Positions 10,001 through 18,660 of a stretch of 64,000 nucleotides of DNA are shown here, piece by piece (the stretch's first letter is position 1; every line of letters starts with the position of its first letter). The notes beneath the pieces were generated by a model. That model searched no databases. It worked only from the letters and a program-made list of their open reading frames with translations, and was not told where the DNA came from. Source of the DNA: Brenneria alni (GTDB lineage Bacteria; Pseudomonadota; Gammaproteobacteria; Enterobacterales; Enterobacteriaceae); contig NZ_MJLZ01000002.1 in NCBI RefSeq assembly GCF_003666245.1, positions 1-64,000 on the forward strand, read 5' to 3'. The translations under genes were made by a program, and so were the position numbers.

Positions 10001-12523
10001 AAACCATTGTATGAAATGCAGAGCGCTTTATTTAAACAGTTGGAAGCGGGAAATATACATAAATCCGGCATTGCCGTGGTGCCCCATGATGCGGATACCG
10101 TGGAGAATTTGCATATCCGGCTGGAAAAGCTGGATCTGGGGGAGAAAGGAAAAGAGGTGGTTGCGCTGTTGCAAGATTTCCGTGATGAGCTGGAGGATAG
10201 CGCACTGCATACCGCTACTCGTTTGGGACAGCAACAAGGCGTCGTAACGCTGAATGGAGGACTGAATGATAAGTTCAAACCCTCCGTACTGAAACCGATA
10301 GTGCAGTCACTGAATCCGCATCGTTCCGGTCACGATCTCAGCCACGCCTTGTTGAACGCCTGGCGGGCCATGCCGATAGCTAAAGAGAGCAAGGTCGAAA
10401 AGCTACTGTCTGGATTCGTCGACAAGCAAGCCAATATAAGCCATCAGAAAACGGATATGTCGCGCCGGCGCGATCCCAACGATCAGGGGTCGCTGCTCAA
10501 ATCCCGCCTGATTCTGGATACGCTGACGCTGAAAAATCTGTATCAACTGGTGAGCAAGGCGGAACTGCTGTCGGGCAAATCGGCTGATGAGAGCCAGATA
10601 AAGCAACTTCAGCATGAGATCGTGCAGTTGCGCAATCATCAATATGGCGAGAATCCGGTCAAGCAATTTACGGATATGGGCTTTGTCAGCGATCGGGCGC
10701 TGGAAGCCGATTATGATACCGTTAAAGCGTTTCTGAACGCGTTCCGTAAAGAAGATCACGGGCTCAATGTGACATCCCGCACCGTACTGGAGGCGGAAAA
10801 CCAGACGCAACTGGCGTCGAAAATTATCGACACATTGCAGTCGCTGGAAGATGAGGAGTTCCTTATTTTTGAACGTAATTACGGTGCGGGGGCCAGTTCG
10901 TCCTATGTCCTGTCGCCAAAGGCGCTGCCGATTCCAATAATACCGGGCGCGAGCGTGGAGTTTAACAGAACCTACGGACTCTGCCTGACACGTATTGGTA
11001 ACGATTTTCTGGTCGAATTCGACAGGAGGGGCAACACCAACGGAAGCCTTTTCGTAAACACAGGGTTTAATCTTCTGCCGGAACTATTGCCGGATAACCT
11101 CAAAGAAAAAGCGGGCGCTATCGCTTTCAATAAAGAGCACAGCCTTTCGCCGGACCTGCGGGCCAATGGCACCCTGAGTGGAACGTTGATCGGGGGGCCG
11201 AAAAACGGCTTGTATTTTTACTTAACAAATGACGAATTACCGGATTTCGTCAACGGGCTAACCCAGGGAACGCTGAACCCGGTGGATGTGATGACCAAAG
11301 GGATTAAACATCGGGTGATGGAAGGCAATAAACTCGGCTTTAGTCTGGATGTCAGTGGTGCGCTGGACGCACGCGCCGCCATCAACCTCACTAATAACGG
11401 CGCCGAGCCGACTTCGATTCTGGCGCGCCTGGCAGTGGGCGTTGGCGGCGGAGCAACGCTGATGTCGGTTAACCGCGAGCGGGCCTCCGAAGAGGGCGGG
11501 ACATCGACAGCCGTCAGTAATAAAGATAGCCGTTTACGCTTTCTCAACCAGGCCAACGTGGATGCGCATGCTTCTGCCATCCTAGGTATAATGCGTAATG
11601 TGAGCGAGGATCCGCCGGGGATGTTGCCGTTCTTTAGCTCGGTTTCTGCGTCAGTCGGCGCCAGTGTGAGCAAATCTGCCAATAAGCGTTTGGATGTGTT
11701 GATGAAAAACGCCGAGCCGCTGACTGAGGATAACGTCAATGATCTTGTCAATTTGATAGGCACGCATTTTAAAGACCAGATCAGTCGCCAGGTTTTGGCT
11801 GCGTTGAAGGATGTGTCGGATATTGGCGAGAAGCTGACCATTTTGCATAAGCATTTCAACGGTCAGGAGATTAACAGCGACGAACGCTATGCAGTGGTCA
11901 ATAAGATCAAAGCGTCGTTGTTTGAGCACCAGGCCGCCCAGAATGGTGAAAAAATACTGTCGAACGCAAGATTAAGGGCGTATTACAGTTGGGTGCCGAG
12001 TCTAAACCGCGAGGGTTTACCCCACTACCTGCATCGGCAGTTGGATTCCGCCCTGGCGCCGGATAACGCCAAGCGCATAAAAACGCTGATGGATTCCACG
12101 CCGGAAATTAAATCGATCCTGGACAAACTGAGAAAAGACACGCCCATGCTGTTCATAGTCAAACTGGAGTTAAAAGAGGATATCAAACAGCAGATTCTTG
12201 ATGGGATACATCATAAAGAGATGGATCAGCAGACTGTTGTCCAGATGTTTGATGACCGAAATAATCTGAGGCTGGGCAGCATTATGTTTTTCCAGACACT
12301 GGGTAAAAGAGAGGGATTTATCACCCCGGCGTTGATTTTCGGAGGCAGCAGCAGCGCCACTGTATCCCTGACAAAAAATACTGGCACGATCGGCCTGAGA
12401 TATGGAAGGGAGCAGGATGTGCCAATCGAATTTGTGTTGGAGGGGGATATGGCTAAAGCCAGTTCCGGCGTGGCCAATGCGATGCATCAGCTAAAAAACG
12501 AAGGCATGGAAATGAAGGGGTAG
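7034..12523 (+). CDS. dspE: AvrE-family type III effector DspE
   Basis: An 1829-residue effector of the AvrE/DspA-E/WtsE family, injected into plant cells through the type III secretion system. Family members have recently been shown to form water- and solute-permeable channels and to cause water soaking and cell death. Residues 1 to about 280 are polar, low-complexity and rich in Ser, Gln, Arg and Pro, as expected for the secretion and chaperone-binding part. The middle holds propeller-like repeats with many 'G.L.AL' blade strands, and the C-terminal half is helical and conserved. WxxxE motifs occur at 692-696 (WAKAE) and 983-987 (WQGRE). GAGGGGGAG precedes the ATG. The frame is intact throughout. 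It lies 215 bp after dspF and no hrp/hrc gene is nearby. Confidence 0.95.
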   Translation: MFNKHGKITSAHQTIAHSAAGIERAEKGILQQKTTQHTPRSAAGSLIAEGKHAATRAGIRQTLPSVQDDMPARQRGRRNKLSGLLHSLPFFRRKHAAPEQASRPDSAQKPRDNTLLAKMMAERPTDLLREYAERPAREEIRHYQHNFTQVRQNILNKIGQSSSTAENGSNAAPDSSLYHTPHLSPSSSGYMSAETFDLPPPGMAYNSRFDGDVTSNQSRRQMAEPQAGKLPHEVARRERLSQRETSAANQPISNQVAQGEPPHQRETAERPSGAGYSSQPLDLNLDGKGRLMVAETVSPAIRTLLNETLGKDNQRFLAHTEYETDEGDRRHLLLGREGKLFALKSSENASIALHSSVPDAEKKMLAQAAKGNATYSLHVTPDGESVSVSARDKHHTDGAAQSTLLLPGRLHESLLTGSYRQPATQVNPSGEQVRLHEGKLYALNETLGVWQKKSDITFNILSAQADNKLYAVQDQHRLHNLTDNVHSEIFTDDIAAFAVNKRGQVAVLTDTGESTRMYFMPSLDAPADQRIPMTLTLANPSLALERGSEHIEAQTLGMTDNQFYVTDSEGKLFVGNYSHPGQPELAVEPARQPALEQAFSENYQIGGFVSDEHGRLNALVKDPLKQIHACPLDEGGQFRPGWNLSDTLVLDNQLGLTHIQPKELETVDLKHLGKLTLQDDALFYLDKLTQAWAKAEGGCDQLKKGVDGQAYVLKGGEVRKVNITVNSGGFRQGADNVFSLAQVRNKPSSGGGLLPDAKPDNAVAMAVINPYKFLLLSDKGDIRFHQAKPETRQSLYPAQTLPKTGMRGEVKDIVLDRSQNLYALTQQGEIFTLAKAQWQQPSDVQAKAVWQAVSLPGASAGGITHIQNDDAGHLVVARDTDCHQWNGDNWRPLDSTKSAKASAPEELMKQTVFDRLGKATKRRLIPKTGVTVQGSANVGGFIGAESKKVQSKFSARLSAHMFSPTMGTPRPIKNLAYAVQHQWQGREGLKPLYEMQSALFKQLEAGNIHKSGIAVVPHDADTVENLHIRLEKLDLGEKGKEVVALLQDFRDELEDSALHTATRLGQQQGVVTLNGGLNDKFKPSVLKPIVQSLNPHRSGHDLSHALLNAWRAMPIAKESKVEKLLSGFVDKQANISHQKTDMSRRRDPNDQGSLLKSRLILDTLTLKNLYQLVSKAELLSGKSADESQIKQLQHEIVQLRNHQYGENPVKQFTDMGFVSDRALEADYDTVKAFLNAFRKEDHGLNVTSRTVLEAENQTQLASKIIDTLQSLEDEEFLIFERNYGAGASSSYVLSPKALPIPIIPGASVEFNRTYGLCLTRIGNDFLVEFDRRGNTNGSLFVNTGFNLLPELLPDNLKEKAGAIAFNKEHSLSPDLRANGTLSGTLIGGPKNGLYFYLTNDELPDFVNGLTQGTLNPVDVMTKGIKHRVMEGNKLGFSLDVSGALDARAAINLTNNGAEPTSILARLAVGVGGGATLMSVNRERASEEGGTSTAVSNKDSRLRFLNQANVDAHASAILGIMRNVSEDPPGMLPFFSSVSASVGASVSKSANKRLDVLMKNAEPLTEDNVNDLVNLIGTHFKDQISRQVLAALKDVSDIGEKLTILHKHFNGQEINSDERYAVVNKIKASLFEHQAAQNGEKILSNARLRAYYSWVPSLNREGLPHYLHRQLDSALAPDNAKRIKTLMDSTPEIKSILDKLRKDTPMLFIVKLELKEDIKQQILDGIHHKEMDQQTVVQMFDDRNNLRLGSIMFFQTLGKREGFITPALIFGGSSSATVSLTKNTGTIGLRYGREQDVPIEFVLEGDMAKASSGVANAMHQLKNEGMEMKG

Positions 12524-12785
12524 TACACCGCTCAGAAAGACGTTTTGCTGAACAGGCCATTAATCCAACTCGTTTTTTTCCGCAAAATACGGCAGGGAAG
12601 CCGAATTTCATCTATATAAATCATGGTCGGGATCTGGTCGTTCTGCATTGATGAGCCACGGGCCAGCCCAGGTAATAGCATGAATATTTTTCAAGGCGCT
12701 ACTCCTTTTAGTGGTTGTGGGCAATTGTTTTGTATTGGAGCAGGTCTTTTGGCGGAGACACCGTAAAACGGTGAATAGAGAATAT

Positions 12786-13436
12786 ATGGAATATTACTGC
12801 TTAGTGTTAATAAAATTCATCATTGGATTTTGTATTGTGATAACGCATCTCAATCTTTCAGGAAAAACCCAACTGTCGCAAATGACGCCTGTTGATTTTA
12901 TCGGTAATTTCGTCCTCGGGGGAATAATCGGCGGGGTGATTTACAGTGACAGCATACCGCTTTATCAATATGTCATTGTGTTATTTATCGGCGTTGGACT
13001 GATATCGTTGCTGAATGCCATCACAAAGCATGTTCATTTATTCCGCGCAATAGCTATCGGCAATCCGCTTCCTATCGTTAAGAAAGGGCGTTTTCTGATG
13101 GATAATATTCTGCGTAAGAAAAATAAAATCGATATTTTGAATGTCGCTTCCCAACTGCATTCGCAGGGAATCAACTCTTTCCAACAGGTAACCTTTGCTC
13201 AAATAGAGCCAGATGGTCAACTGACCGTGGTGTGTGATAACGCGAAAATGCCTTCTGTCATTATTATGAAAGACGGCAAAGTCAGGACAGATGAGCTGGA
13301 GCAAATAGAAAAAGATGAAGATTGGCTTAAACAAGAGTTGAAGAATCTGAGCCTTAAGCAAGAGGATATCTTCATTGCCGAGTTCTGGGATGGGAAGGTC
13401 ATGTTTATCATGCAGGATGGCGAAATAGTGAAGTGA
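12786..13436 (+). CDS. DUF421 (YetF-like) inner membrane protein
   Basis: A 216-residue protein with three N-terminal hydrophobic segments (about 5-25, 38-58 and 62-82) followed by a soluble C-terminal part matching DUF421/YetF proteins, whose function is unknown. The start at [11 protein letters not shown] fits the family; a longer reading would add 25 residues with no membrane signal. The 262 bp between dspE and this start show no gene and only a short CACCGT/ACGGTG hairpin near the start. The C-terminus (about 175-200) is charged and helical. The gene is probably chromosomal background flanking the effector locus. Confidence 0.8.
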   Translation: MEYYCLVLIKFIIGFCIVITHLNLSGKTQLSQMTPVDFIGNFVLGGIIGGVIYSDSIPLYQYVIVLFIGVGLISLLNAITKHVHLFRAIAIGNPLPIVKKGRFLMDNILRKKNKIDILNVASQLHSQGINSFQQVTFAQIEPDGQLTVVCDNAKMPSVIIMKDGKVRTDELEQIEKDEDWLKQELKNLSLKQEDIFIAEFWDGKVMFIMQDGEIVK

Positions 13437-13561
13437 TTCAGCGCCAATTCAAGAGGGCTACTCACCATGCAAATAAAACGTTAAAATATCCGCCGTTGGT
13501 AACACCATCTTTGATTTTATTGGCTTTTTACATAAATTTTATTATTTTCAGGAATTTTATC

Positions 13562-13903
13562 ATGCAACAGCTACCTAACTGTCCTAAATGTCACTCTGAA
13601 TATACCTGGCAGGATAATGCATTACTGAACTGCCCTGAGTGTGGGCATGTATGGGCAATTGACGGTGAGTCGGTTGTTCAGGAGGAAGGTCTGATCGTTA
13701 AAGATGCCAATGGCAATTTGCTGGCGGATGGAGACTCAGTGACGGTGGTTAAGGATCTGAAAGTGAAGGGAAGTTCTTCAACGCTAAAAATCGGTACACG
13801 GGTTAAAAGCATTCGCCTCGTCGAAGGCGATCATAATATTGATTGCAAGATTGATGGTTTTGGCGCCATGAAGCTGAAATCTGAGTTTGTGAAGAAAAAC
13901 TGA
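13562..13903 (+). CDS. yjdM: YjdM (PhnA-like) zinc-ribbon protein
   Basis: A 113-residue protein with an N-terminal zinc ribbon made of CPKC (residues 7-10) and CPEC (about 26-29), followed by a small beta-barrel domain ending in [10 protein letters not shown]. Length and layout match YjdM, formerly called PhnA, whose cellular role is unclear; it is not a phosphonoacetate hydrolase. The start at [14 protein letters not shown] is the family start; a longer in-frame reading would overlap the previous gene and add a 43-residue unrelated extension. AGGA lies about 9 bases upstream. Confidence 0.9.
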   Translation: MQQLPNCPKCHSEYTWQDNALLNCPECGHVWAIDGESVVQEEGLIVKDANGNLLADGDSVTVVKDLKVKGSSSTLKIGTRVKSIRLVEGDHNIDCKIDGFGAMKLKSEFVKKN

Positions 13904-13909
13904 TGGTAG

Positions 13910-13941
13910 AGCACCCTGGCTCCCGGCGGAAGCAGGGTGCT
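13910..13941 (+). terminator. Hairpin terminator after yjdM
   Basis: AGCACCCTG and CAGGGTGCT form a 9-bp perfect stem with a 14-base loop 7 bases after the yjdM stop. The following T-tract is poor, so termination may be partial. Confidence 0.6.
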
Positions 13942-14009
13942 TCACATCAGGCCGGGATTTACCATAGCAGCTACACTGTTTTTATCTTTCTGTTCATAAC
14001 GGACATCCC

Positions 14010-15098
14010 ATGCGTCATTTGGTTATTCTCTTTTCACTGCTTGCTTTGCTCTGTGCCTGTAGCAGTAAGCCGACGCCTCCCCCTTCTCCCCAAGCGCCCC
14101 AGGGCAATCCCTTTAAAGGCGGTTTCCTGCTTGAACCCGTCCATACGGGGAATTCACTGAGTGGCGATTTTGCTTTCAATCCGGCGACGAGCCGCTTTGT
14201 TGACAAAATGGTGAGTGAACACGGCTTTGACCGCCAGCAGTTGCATGATGTATTGGCTCAGACGCAGCGGCTGGACTGGGTGCTGCGTCTGATGGATAAG
14301 CAGGCGCCAACCTCCAGACCACCATCAGGCCCTAATGGCGCCTGGAACCGCTATCGTAACCAGTTCATCACCGCGGATAACGTACAAAACGGTGTGGCTT
14401 TCTGGAATCAATATCAAGACGCTTTGCAGCGTGCCTGGGAAATATACGGTGTTCCTCCAGAGATCATTGTCGGTATTATCGGTGTTGAAACCCGCTGGGG
14501 GCGAGTGATGGGCAAGACGCGCATCATCGATGCGTTGGCGACGTTGGCTTTCGACTATCCACGCCGTGCCGAGTATTTTACGGGCGAGTTGGAAACCTTC
14601 CTGCTGATGGCCCGCAATGAGGGGAATGACCCACTCAGCTTGCGCGGTTCCTATGCGGGCGCTATGGGCTACGGTCAGTTTATGCCTTCGTCGTTTAAGA
14701 AATATGCGGTTGATTTTGACGGTAATGGCCATGTCAATTTGTGGAACCCGGTAGATGCAATCGGTAGTGTTGCCAACTACTTTAAAGCTCACGGCTGGAT
14801 CAAAGGTGGTATCGTGGCTGTACCGGCAATCGGTCAGGCGCCGTCGCTGGCTAATGGCTTCAACACGCGCTATTCCCTCTCTACGTTACAGGCTGCCGGG
14901 TTACGGCCACAGAGCACGTTAGGTGGTTATCATGAGGCAAGTCTGTTGCGCCTCGACATCGGCAGCGGATATCAATACTGGTACGGTTTACCCAACTTTT
15001 ACACCATTACCCGTTATAACCACAGCACCCACTATGCTATGGCGGTGTGGCAACTGGGGGAAGCGGTCAACCGCGCCCGGCAGGGAATGGCTTACTGA
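14010..15098 (+). CDS. mltB: Membrane-bound lytic murein transglycosylase B
   Basis: An outer-membrane lipoprotein that cleaves peptidoglycan glycan strands to 1,6-anhydro products during wall turnover. The first 17 residues are a lipoprotein signal peptide with lipobox LCAC (Cys17). The catalytic glutamate is E160 in GVETRWGR, and GAMGYGQFMPSSF around 215-230 is the family's substrate-groove motif. The 362 residues match MltB. Its 3' end overlaps that of the convergent diguanylate cyclase gene by 7 bp. Confidence 0.96.
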   Translation: MRHLVILFSLLALLCACSSKPTPPPSPQAPQGNPFKGGFLLEPVHTGNSLSGDFAFNPATSRFVDKMVSEHGFDRQQLHDVLAQTQRLDWVLRLMDKQAPTSRPPSGPNGAWNRYRNQFITADNVQNGVAFWNQYQDALQRAWEIYGVPPEIIVGIIGVETRWGRVMGKTRIIDALATLAFDYPRRAEYFTGELETFLLMARNEGNDPLSLRGSYAGAMGYGQFMPSSFKKYAVDFDGNGHVNLWNPVDAIGSVANYFKAHGWIKGGIVAVPAIGQAPSLANGFNTRYSLSTLQAAGLRPQSTLGGYHEASLLRLDIGSGYQYWYGLPNFYTITRYNHSTHYAMAVWQLGEAVNRARQGMAY

Positions 15099-15799
15099 TA
15101 TTCAATGCAGTTTCTGCCCTGACTCTTTGCCTTATAAAGTGCGGCGTCGGCCGCACCATAGAGCATGTCAAAGCAGGTTTTTTGCGGCGCCCAACTCACG
15201 CCGAAGCTGGCGGTTACGACGAGATTAGGTAAAACATTCAGCGGCGTGTTATTCAGGCTGAAATGGATCTTTTTTGCTATGGCGACGGCCTGATCAAGGG
15301 TAGATCCATCCAGCAGAATGGTAAACTCTTCGCCACCCACCCGGCCAACGTTGCCTGTTCCTTTGAGTACTTCCCGCACTCGTGACATTAACGCGCATAT
15401 TACCGCATCCCCGGTGGGGTGGCCGTAGGCGTCATTAACCCGTTTGAAGTGGTCGATGTCCAGGACGATAAGCGCCGCCTGATTACGTTCCAGCGTTTGA
15501 TTAATGCGTTCAATGATAGCGCCGCGGTTGTAAACGTTGGTCAGCGGGTCGTGGCTGGCTTTGTATTCCAGTTCAACCGCCAGTTTGTGCAATTGAGTAT
15601 TCAGGCGGTTCAATTCTTTCTCTGCGCGGTCGCTGCGGGAAATCAGACGATGAGATTCCCGAACCAGACGCTGGTAGTGCTCGGTCAGCGCCAGCAGCGT
15701 ATCCCGGTAGACCTCTGCTGGCATATTTTGCTGGTTAGCGACATTGCGAGCCGCGAGCAGAATGTCATATTCAGGCGTGAATAGCTCAAAAGTACTCAT
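15092..15799 (-). CDS. siaD: Diguanylate cyclase, SiaD-like
   Basis: A soluble 235-residue GGDEF protein that should make cyclic di-GMP from two GTP. Residues 1-80 are helical and probably a coiled-coil signalling stalk; the GGDEF domain spans about 82-235 with an intact GGEEF at 155-159. The usual RxxD inhibitory site just upstream is missing (KGTG is found instead), so product feedback is probably absent. It is the last gene of a four-gene set matching siaABCD of Pseudomonas aeruginosa, in which SiaC directly activates SiaD. The start was chosen at MSTFELFTPE, 7 bp after the siaC stop, with GGAG upstream. The symbol is by analogy. Confidence 0.85.
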   Translation of the reverse strand: MSTFELFTPEYDILLAARNVANQQNMPAEVYRDTLLALTEHYQRLVRESHRLISRSDRAEKELNRLNTQLHKLAVELEYKASHDPLTNVYNRGAIIERINQTLERNQAALIVLDIDHFKRVNDAYGHPTGDAVICALMSRVREVLKGTGNVGRVGGEEFTILLDGSTLDQAVAIAKKIHFSLNNTPLNVLPNLVVTASFGVSWAPQKTCFDMLYGAADAALYKAKSQGRNCIEYQ

Positions 15800-15806
15800 A
15801 GGTGGC

Positions 15807-16256
15807 TTACTCCATGATATGGCTGTGGAAATCGAGCGCTGGAAAGTCGATGTGCAGCTCTTCACCGAATTCTTCTGCAATATCATCGTCCTTGTCGTAA
15901 TACCAATGTAAAGCAATAGTCAGAGACTTTTCCGCCGCCTGATTCAGCTCATTGAACAGGCTGAACAGCATTTTGGTGCTGGAGCTGTTGAAATAAACCA
16001 GGGAAACATGGATCTCGATGGCGGGAGGCAGGTTTTTTGTGATGAAGTCGTTTGCCTCTGTTACATCGTTTCCGGCAGTTAACAGATGGAGATAATCCTG
16101 AATCTGTGCAATTAGCGGGCGGTAAAACGCTGCTGCGTTTTCAGGGTAGGATTCTCCCGACAAGGAAAGCCGGTGAGCATCAAACTCAAAATTTACAGTC
16201 GGTGTACAGGGCGTCCCTGCGATATGGAGATTGTCCATGTTTATAGTTTTTGCCAT
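15807..16256 (-). CDS. siaC: SiaC-like DUF1987 regulatory protein
   Basis: A 149-residue DUF1987 protein. In P. aeruginosa, SiaC in its unphosphorylated state binds and activates the diguanylate cyclase SiaD; it is phosphorylated by SiaB and dephosphorylated by SiaA. The anti-sigma-antagonist-like core is seen in the alternating strands and helices, and the likely phosphoacceptor region is the Ser/Thr run in YFNSSSTK (about 88-95). It begins 1 bp after the siaB stop, so translation is probably coupled. A second Met at residue 7 could also be the start. Confidence 0.82.
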   Translation of the reverse strand: MAKTINMDNLHIAGTPCTPTVNFEFDAHRLSLSGESYPENAAAFYRPLIAQIQDYLHLLTAGNDVTEANDFITKNLPPAIEIHVSLVYFNSSSTKMLFSLFNELNQAAEKSLTIALHWYYDKDDDIAEEFGEELHIDFPALDFHSHIME

Positions 16257-16257
16257 T

Positions 16258-16809
16258 TCAAATGATCGCCTTCAGATAAAACGTCGACAACCCTGTAGAT
16301 ACGTCAGCCCGAAAGGTGAACTGGAGTGGCTCGCTGGCATCGCGTGCGACGGTCAGCAGCCCCATATCAGCGCCTTTGCTCCAGGGCGGTGTTTCGTCGC
16401 GCAGGGAGGCTTTATAGGCGAGCTTGATTTCATCGAGTGTCATATAACGTAATGGTTCAAGACGCCCGCGTAGTTTTTCAATATCGTCGGGGTGGACTTG
16501 ATTCGCGCAAAGTAAGAAATATTTCCCGTTTTCATAACCGATACACACCGAACCGTGACGAACCTCATTAGGTTGGTCGACGACAGTTAAATGGGCCGCA
16601 GAATATCGGGTGATGTTCTGCACCATTTCAATAAAGGCAGAAAAGAGTTTCCGGCGGATCCCCGCAGGAACCTGTTGTTTTTCAAGCTGCAATCGTACTG
16701 TTTCCGCCAGTGAACTGATCAGGTTTTGTGAAAAATAACCTACGTAATACAATGTAATATCACGCTGATGCGTGGTGTCGAAAAATTCGGCGTATTTAAT
16801 CTCTGGCAT
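16258..16809 (-). CDS. siaB: SiaB-like protein kinase (DUF6272)
   Basis: A 183-residue protein of the SiaB/DUF6272 type, related to GHKL-fold anti-sigma-factor kinases. The N-box-like EMVQN is at 61-65 and a G-box-like GADMGLL lies in the C-terminal third, consistent with ATP binding. In the Pseudomonas system SiaB phosphorylates SiaC and so turns SiaD off. It sits 46 bp after the phosphatase gene and is followed at once by siaC. Function is assigned by operon order plus these motifs. Confidence 0.8.
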   Translation of the reverse strand: MPEIKYAEFFDTTHQRDITLYYVGYFSQNLISSLAETVRLQLEKQQVPAGIRRKLFSAFIEMVQNITRYSAAHLTVVDQPNEVRHGSVCIGYENGKYFLLCANQVHPDDIEKLRGRLEPLRYMTLDEIKLAYKASLRDETPPWSKGADMGLLTVARDASEPLQFTFRADVSTGLSTFYLKAII

Positions 16810-16855
16810 AATCCCGCGTCACCTGGTTGTATCAATGTTGATCGCCAAATGTCGA

Positions 16856-18085
16856 TCAATGTCTGAAACCCCAAAAAGTCAGATCGTCCCGTCTGACCTG
16901 ATTGCCTTGGTAATCCCTATGTTCTTGTAATAGTTGACTGGCTAATTCTTGCATCGGCAACGCCTGATAACGCAGCAGGAGTTCTTGTAGCCGACGCTTG
17001 CCAAACACAATCTGTCGTTCACCGCCGATTTGGTCGATCAGACCATCGGTGGTGGTAAAAAAGAGATCGCCGCGGTCCAGAGGTATTTGATGGCTGGGCC
17101 ACAGATAATCGTATGGTGTGTCGGTGTAACCGACGCCCATACGGTCAACCTCGAGCGCGCTCATCTGATCGGTTTGCTGCTTAATGATAAAGGCAGGCAT
17201 CCGGGCGCTGGCCCAGGCGAGCGTGTTTTGTGTGGTATCGCAGAAGATCAGAATGGCATCGCAACCATCATTGGAGGATGACAACTGCCGGCCCTCACTG
17301 CGTTGACCAAGAGTATCCTTGATATGGCGGTTGATTGCCTGTAGCAGCAAGGCTGGTATTTCCGGCCCATGCAGCGTCAGAGCCTGTTCCAGCGCAGAAG
17401 CGAAAATCAGTGTCATAAAGGCGCCGGGAACGCCATGCCCGGTACAGTCAACGATGACGGAGAGCCAGCCATTTTTATACGTCTTGAAGTAGTAACAGTC
17501 ACCGCCGACGCAGTCCCTGGGTTCCCATGCCAGGCAGCAGTCTGCCAGTGAAGCGGACATTGCCTGTCGGGAAGGGGTCAGCATCGCTTCCTGAATCACT
17601 CTGGCATATTCGATGCTTTGCATGATCTGCTGATGCTGTTGTGATTGCATATCGGAAACCGCTTTTATCAGGTCGATACCTAATCCAATACCGATATACT
17701 GCTCGTTTTCCGTAATGATAAAACCATCCGTCAGGGATTTGTCCCCGGTTATGACGGTCTGCGCCGCTACATCATTCAACGGTGTTGAGGCGTCGACAAT
17801 CAGCGGATTTTTATCCATAAAGGCAATGCAGCTTTTTTTATCGTACAGCTCATGGAAAAAAGGGCGGGACATCTGAGACATGAAGATATGGCGGTTGATC
17901 AAGCCAAAAGGTCGACCGTTTTCTACGACAGGCAGGCTTACCAGTTCCTTGTTTTTACTGAAAAGCTGTAACACTGCGGCGTTATCGATCTCAGGGGAAA
18001 CGCCTGGTGCCGGGATGCAAAGATCCAGAGCCTTCGGGGGCCCCCAAATTCCTTGTTGAGTGCGCGTAACAGATAAATAAGTCAT
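16856..18085 (-). CDS. siaA: CBS-domain PP2C/SpoIIE-type phosphatase, SiaA-like
   Basis: A 409-residue soluble protein with two CBS-like repeats (about 15-150), a short helical linker with QSIEYARVIQEAML (the usual lead-in to RsbU/SpoIIE domains) and a PP2C phosphatase domain (about 185-409). Metal-binding motifs are intact: DCVGGD, DCTGHGVPG and TTDGLID. By analogy with SiaA it would dephosphorylate SiaC and switch on the diguanylate cyclase. Pseudomonas SiaA is a membrane protein with periplasmic sensing and HAMP domains; here CBS domains, which often bind adenine nucleotides, replace them. First gene of the operon. The symbol is by operon analogy. Confidence 0.82.
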   Translation of the reverse strand: MTYLSVTRTQQGIWGPPKALDLCIPAPGVSPEIDNAAVLQLFSKNKELVSLPVVENGRPFGLINRHIFMSQMSRPFFHELYDKKSCIAFMDKNPLIVDASTPLNDVAAQTVITGDKSLTDGFIITENEQYIGIGLGIDLIKAVSDMQSQQHQQIMQSIEYARVIQEAMLTPSRQAMSASLADCCLAWEPRDCVGGDCYYFKTYKNGWLSVIVDCTGHGVPGAFMTLIFASALEQALTLHGPEIPALLLQAINRHIKDTLGQRSEGRQLSSSNDGCDAILIFCDTTQNTLAWASARMPAFIIKQQTDQMSALEVDRMGVGYTDTPYDYLWPSHQIPLDRGDLFFTTTDGLIDQIGGERQIVFGKRRLQELLLRYQALPMQELASQLLQEHRDYQGNQVRRDDLTFWGFRH

Positions 18086-18347
18086 GGTTATCTTAGAAGG
18101 CTAATCGTCCTTGGCATAAAAAGTAGACGATTTTTATGACCGAATTATGACACTGCATACGGCTGGCGTATCATGCCATCGCCGGGTTTGCGATTGTCTT
18201 CCAATTTGGCGTGTTTTATTACGTACTTTCCATAGAAAACGTTTGTGGGCTACGTGTTATATTTCCGGCAAATTGGATGGACTTAGTGTGTTATTGGTCC
18301 TGCCAATTAATGGTTGTGGTAGAGGTCTGAAGAATGAGCTGGGTGGT

Positions 18348-18500
18348 GTGCGGTTATATCAGCAAATTGGCGGCAACATCCACGCAGAAATTCTGAATGG
18401 AAAATATCAGATTGGCGATCGCCCGTCTCCTGAACGTGATATCGTCGAAGCCTTTGGGGCCAGCCGCAGCGCGGTGCGCGAAGCGTTGATCCGGCGTTAA
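18348..18500 (+). pseudogene. Remnant of a GntR-family (UxuR/ExuR-like) regulator
   Basis: About 50 codons encode the start of a winged-helix DNA-binding domain (RLYQQIGGNIHAEILNGKYQ, then GDRPSPERDIVEAFG and SRSAVREALI), close to FadR-subfamily GntR proteins such as UxuR. The frame stops right after VREALIRR, before the wing and the whole ligand-binding domain. RPSPERDI also departs from the usual RLPPERDI. A full regulator would need about 250 residues. It lies between the sia operon and ansB, in a 664-bp stretch that otherwise holds only a hairpin. Confidence 0.7.
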
Positions 18501-18610
18501 AGCGCACGCTATTTCCTGAACTGGAACAGGAATAAAACGAACCAGTCTCATGGAGAAGGTTTGTTCATAATTATAACCTATGTCAATGATTTAATAGCAA
18601 AACCTATACA

Positions 18611-18660
18611 GCCAGCAGGCACTGAGGCATTATAGAACCAATGCCGGGTAGTCTGCTGGC
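18611..18660. repeat. Nested 50-bp hairpin upstream of ansB
   Basis: The outer arms GCCAGCAG and CTGCTGGC pair exactly, and inner arms GGCATT and AATGCC pair again. It ends 89 bp before the ansB start and has no T-tract. It may be a REP/BIME-like element or an mRNA leader structure. Confidence 0.5.

Noticed and set aside
11218-11859. 213-codon open frame antisense to dspE
   Set aside because: It lies fully inside the well-supported dspE frame, has no ribosome site or family resemblance, and similar long antisense frames are common in GC-rich genes.
18501-18536. Possible C-terminal remnant of the GntR gene (a short frame reading LFPELEQE then stop)
   Set aside because: Eight residues are too few to tie to any regulator, so I left it out of the pseudogene call.
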